From Lachnospiraceae bacterium (GTDB lineage: Bacteria; Bacillota; Clostridia; Lachnospirales; Lachnospiraceae), in contig JAITWD010000262.1 of the NCBI GenBank assembly GCA_031285465.1, positions 1 to 6,360 on the forward strand: 6,360 nucleotides of DNA. Reading direction: 5' to 3'. This document shows, one piece after another, positions 6,300 to 6,360 of this stretch (the stretch's first letter is position 1; the number at the start of each line of letters is the position of its first letter). A model generated the notes under the pieces. It saw only the letters and a list, made by a program, of their open reading frames with translations, had not been told where the DNA came from and did not search any database. A program made the position numbers and the translations under genes.

Positions 6300-6360
6300 A
6301 TTGTCTGTTCCACTCCGTTCTGTCCATAGCCTTAACGCTTGTCTTATCGTAAAAACCGGC
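6277..6360 (-). CDS. Possible C-terminal tail of an unidentified upstream gene
   Basis: A frame open from the right edge reads 27 codons (AGFYDKTSVKAMDRTEWNRQ, then YAMVEAQ) and stops at TAG 6279-6277, overlapping the polymerase start by 23 bases. The composition is mixed and polar, plausible for a protein end, and an overlap like this fits the operon's style. I do not recognise the peptide. The other candidate is that this stretch is a 61-base leader, or that the polymerase frame, also open here, starts further upstream. The evidence is only an open frame and context. Confidence 0.35.
   Translation of the reverse strand, partial: AGFYDKTSVKAMDRTEWNRQYAMVEAQ
6308..6316 (-). promoter_or_regulatory. 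Weak ribosome binding region of the polymerase gene
   Basis: The minus strand reads GGAGTGGAA before the ATG at 6299, with GGAG 13 bases away and GGAA 7 bases away. Neither is strong. The polymerase may rely on translational coupling to a gene ending at 6277. Confidence 0.35.

Overview
The window is a compact, single-direction stretch of a cell-surface polysaccharide (exopolysaccharide or capsule) gene cluster. All supported genes lie on the minus strand, so transcription runs from the right edge towards position 1. In transcription order they are: a possible tail of an unidentified upstream gene (6360 to 6277), a Wzy-like polysaccharide polymerase (6299 to 5082), a polyprenyl-phosphate sugar-1-phosphate transferase that starts repeat-unit synthesis (5085 to 3673), a GT4 glycosyltransferase (3640 to 2576), two GT2 glycosyltransferases (2583 to 1516 and 1519 to 422), and the N-terminal part of a polysaccharide pyruvyl transferase family protein (425 to the left edge).

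The genes are packed as one operon. Three junctions are ATGA stop/start overlaps (422-425, 1516-1519, 5082-5085), one is an 8-base overlap (2576-2583), and the only gap is 32 bases (3641-3672). Most starts follow a purine-rich Shine-Dalgarno sequence lying inside the end of the preceding gene, which suggests translational coupling. I see no promoter, terminator, RNA gene, mobile element or CRISPR array, and no gene-free stretch above 32 bases apart from the ambiguous right edge.

The gene content fits a Wzx/Wzy-type pathway. The sugar transferase would load the first sugar phosphate onto undecaprenyl phosphate, the three glycosyltransferases would extend it, the pyruvyl transferase homologue could add an acidic pyruvate ketal, and the Wzy-like protein would polymerise exported units. 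A flippase, a chain-length or tyrosine-kinase module and nucleotide-sugar enzymes are not in the window and would be expected next to it.

Strong AGGAGG-like ribosome sites, near-balanced base composition and protein style (GTRPP-type sugar transferase, GGVSAVVNNYY-type GT4) suggest a Firmicute, probably of the Clostridia. This is an inference from style, not an identification. The locus looks like a fairly ordinary polysaccharide operon. I found no convincing new biological system; the findings are mostly small oddities of gene boundaries and motifs.
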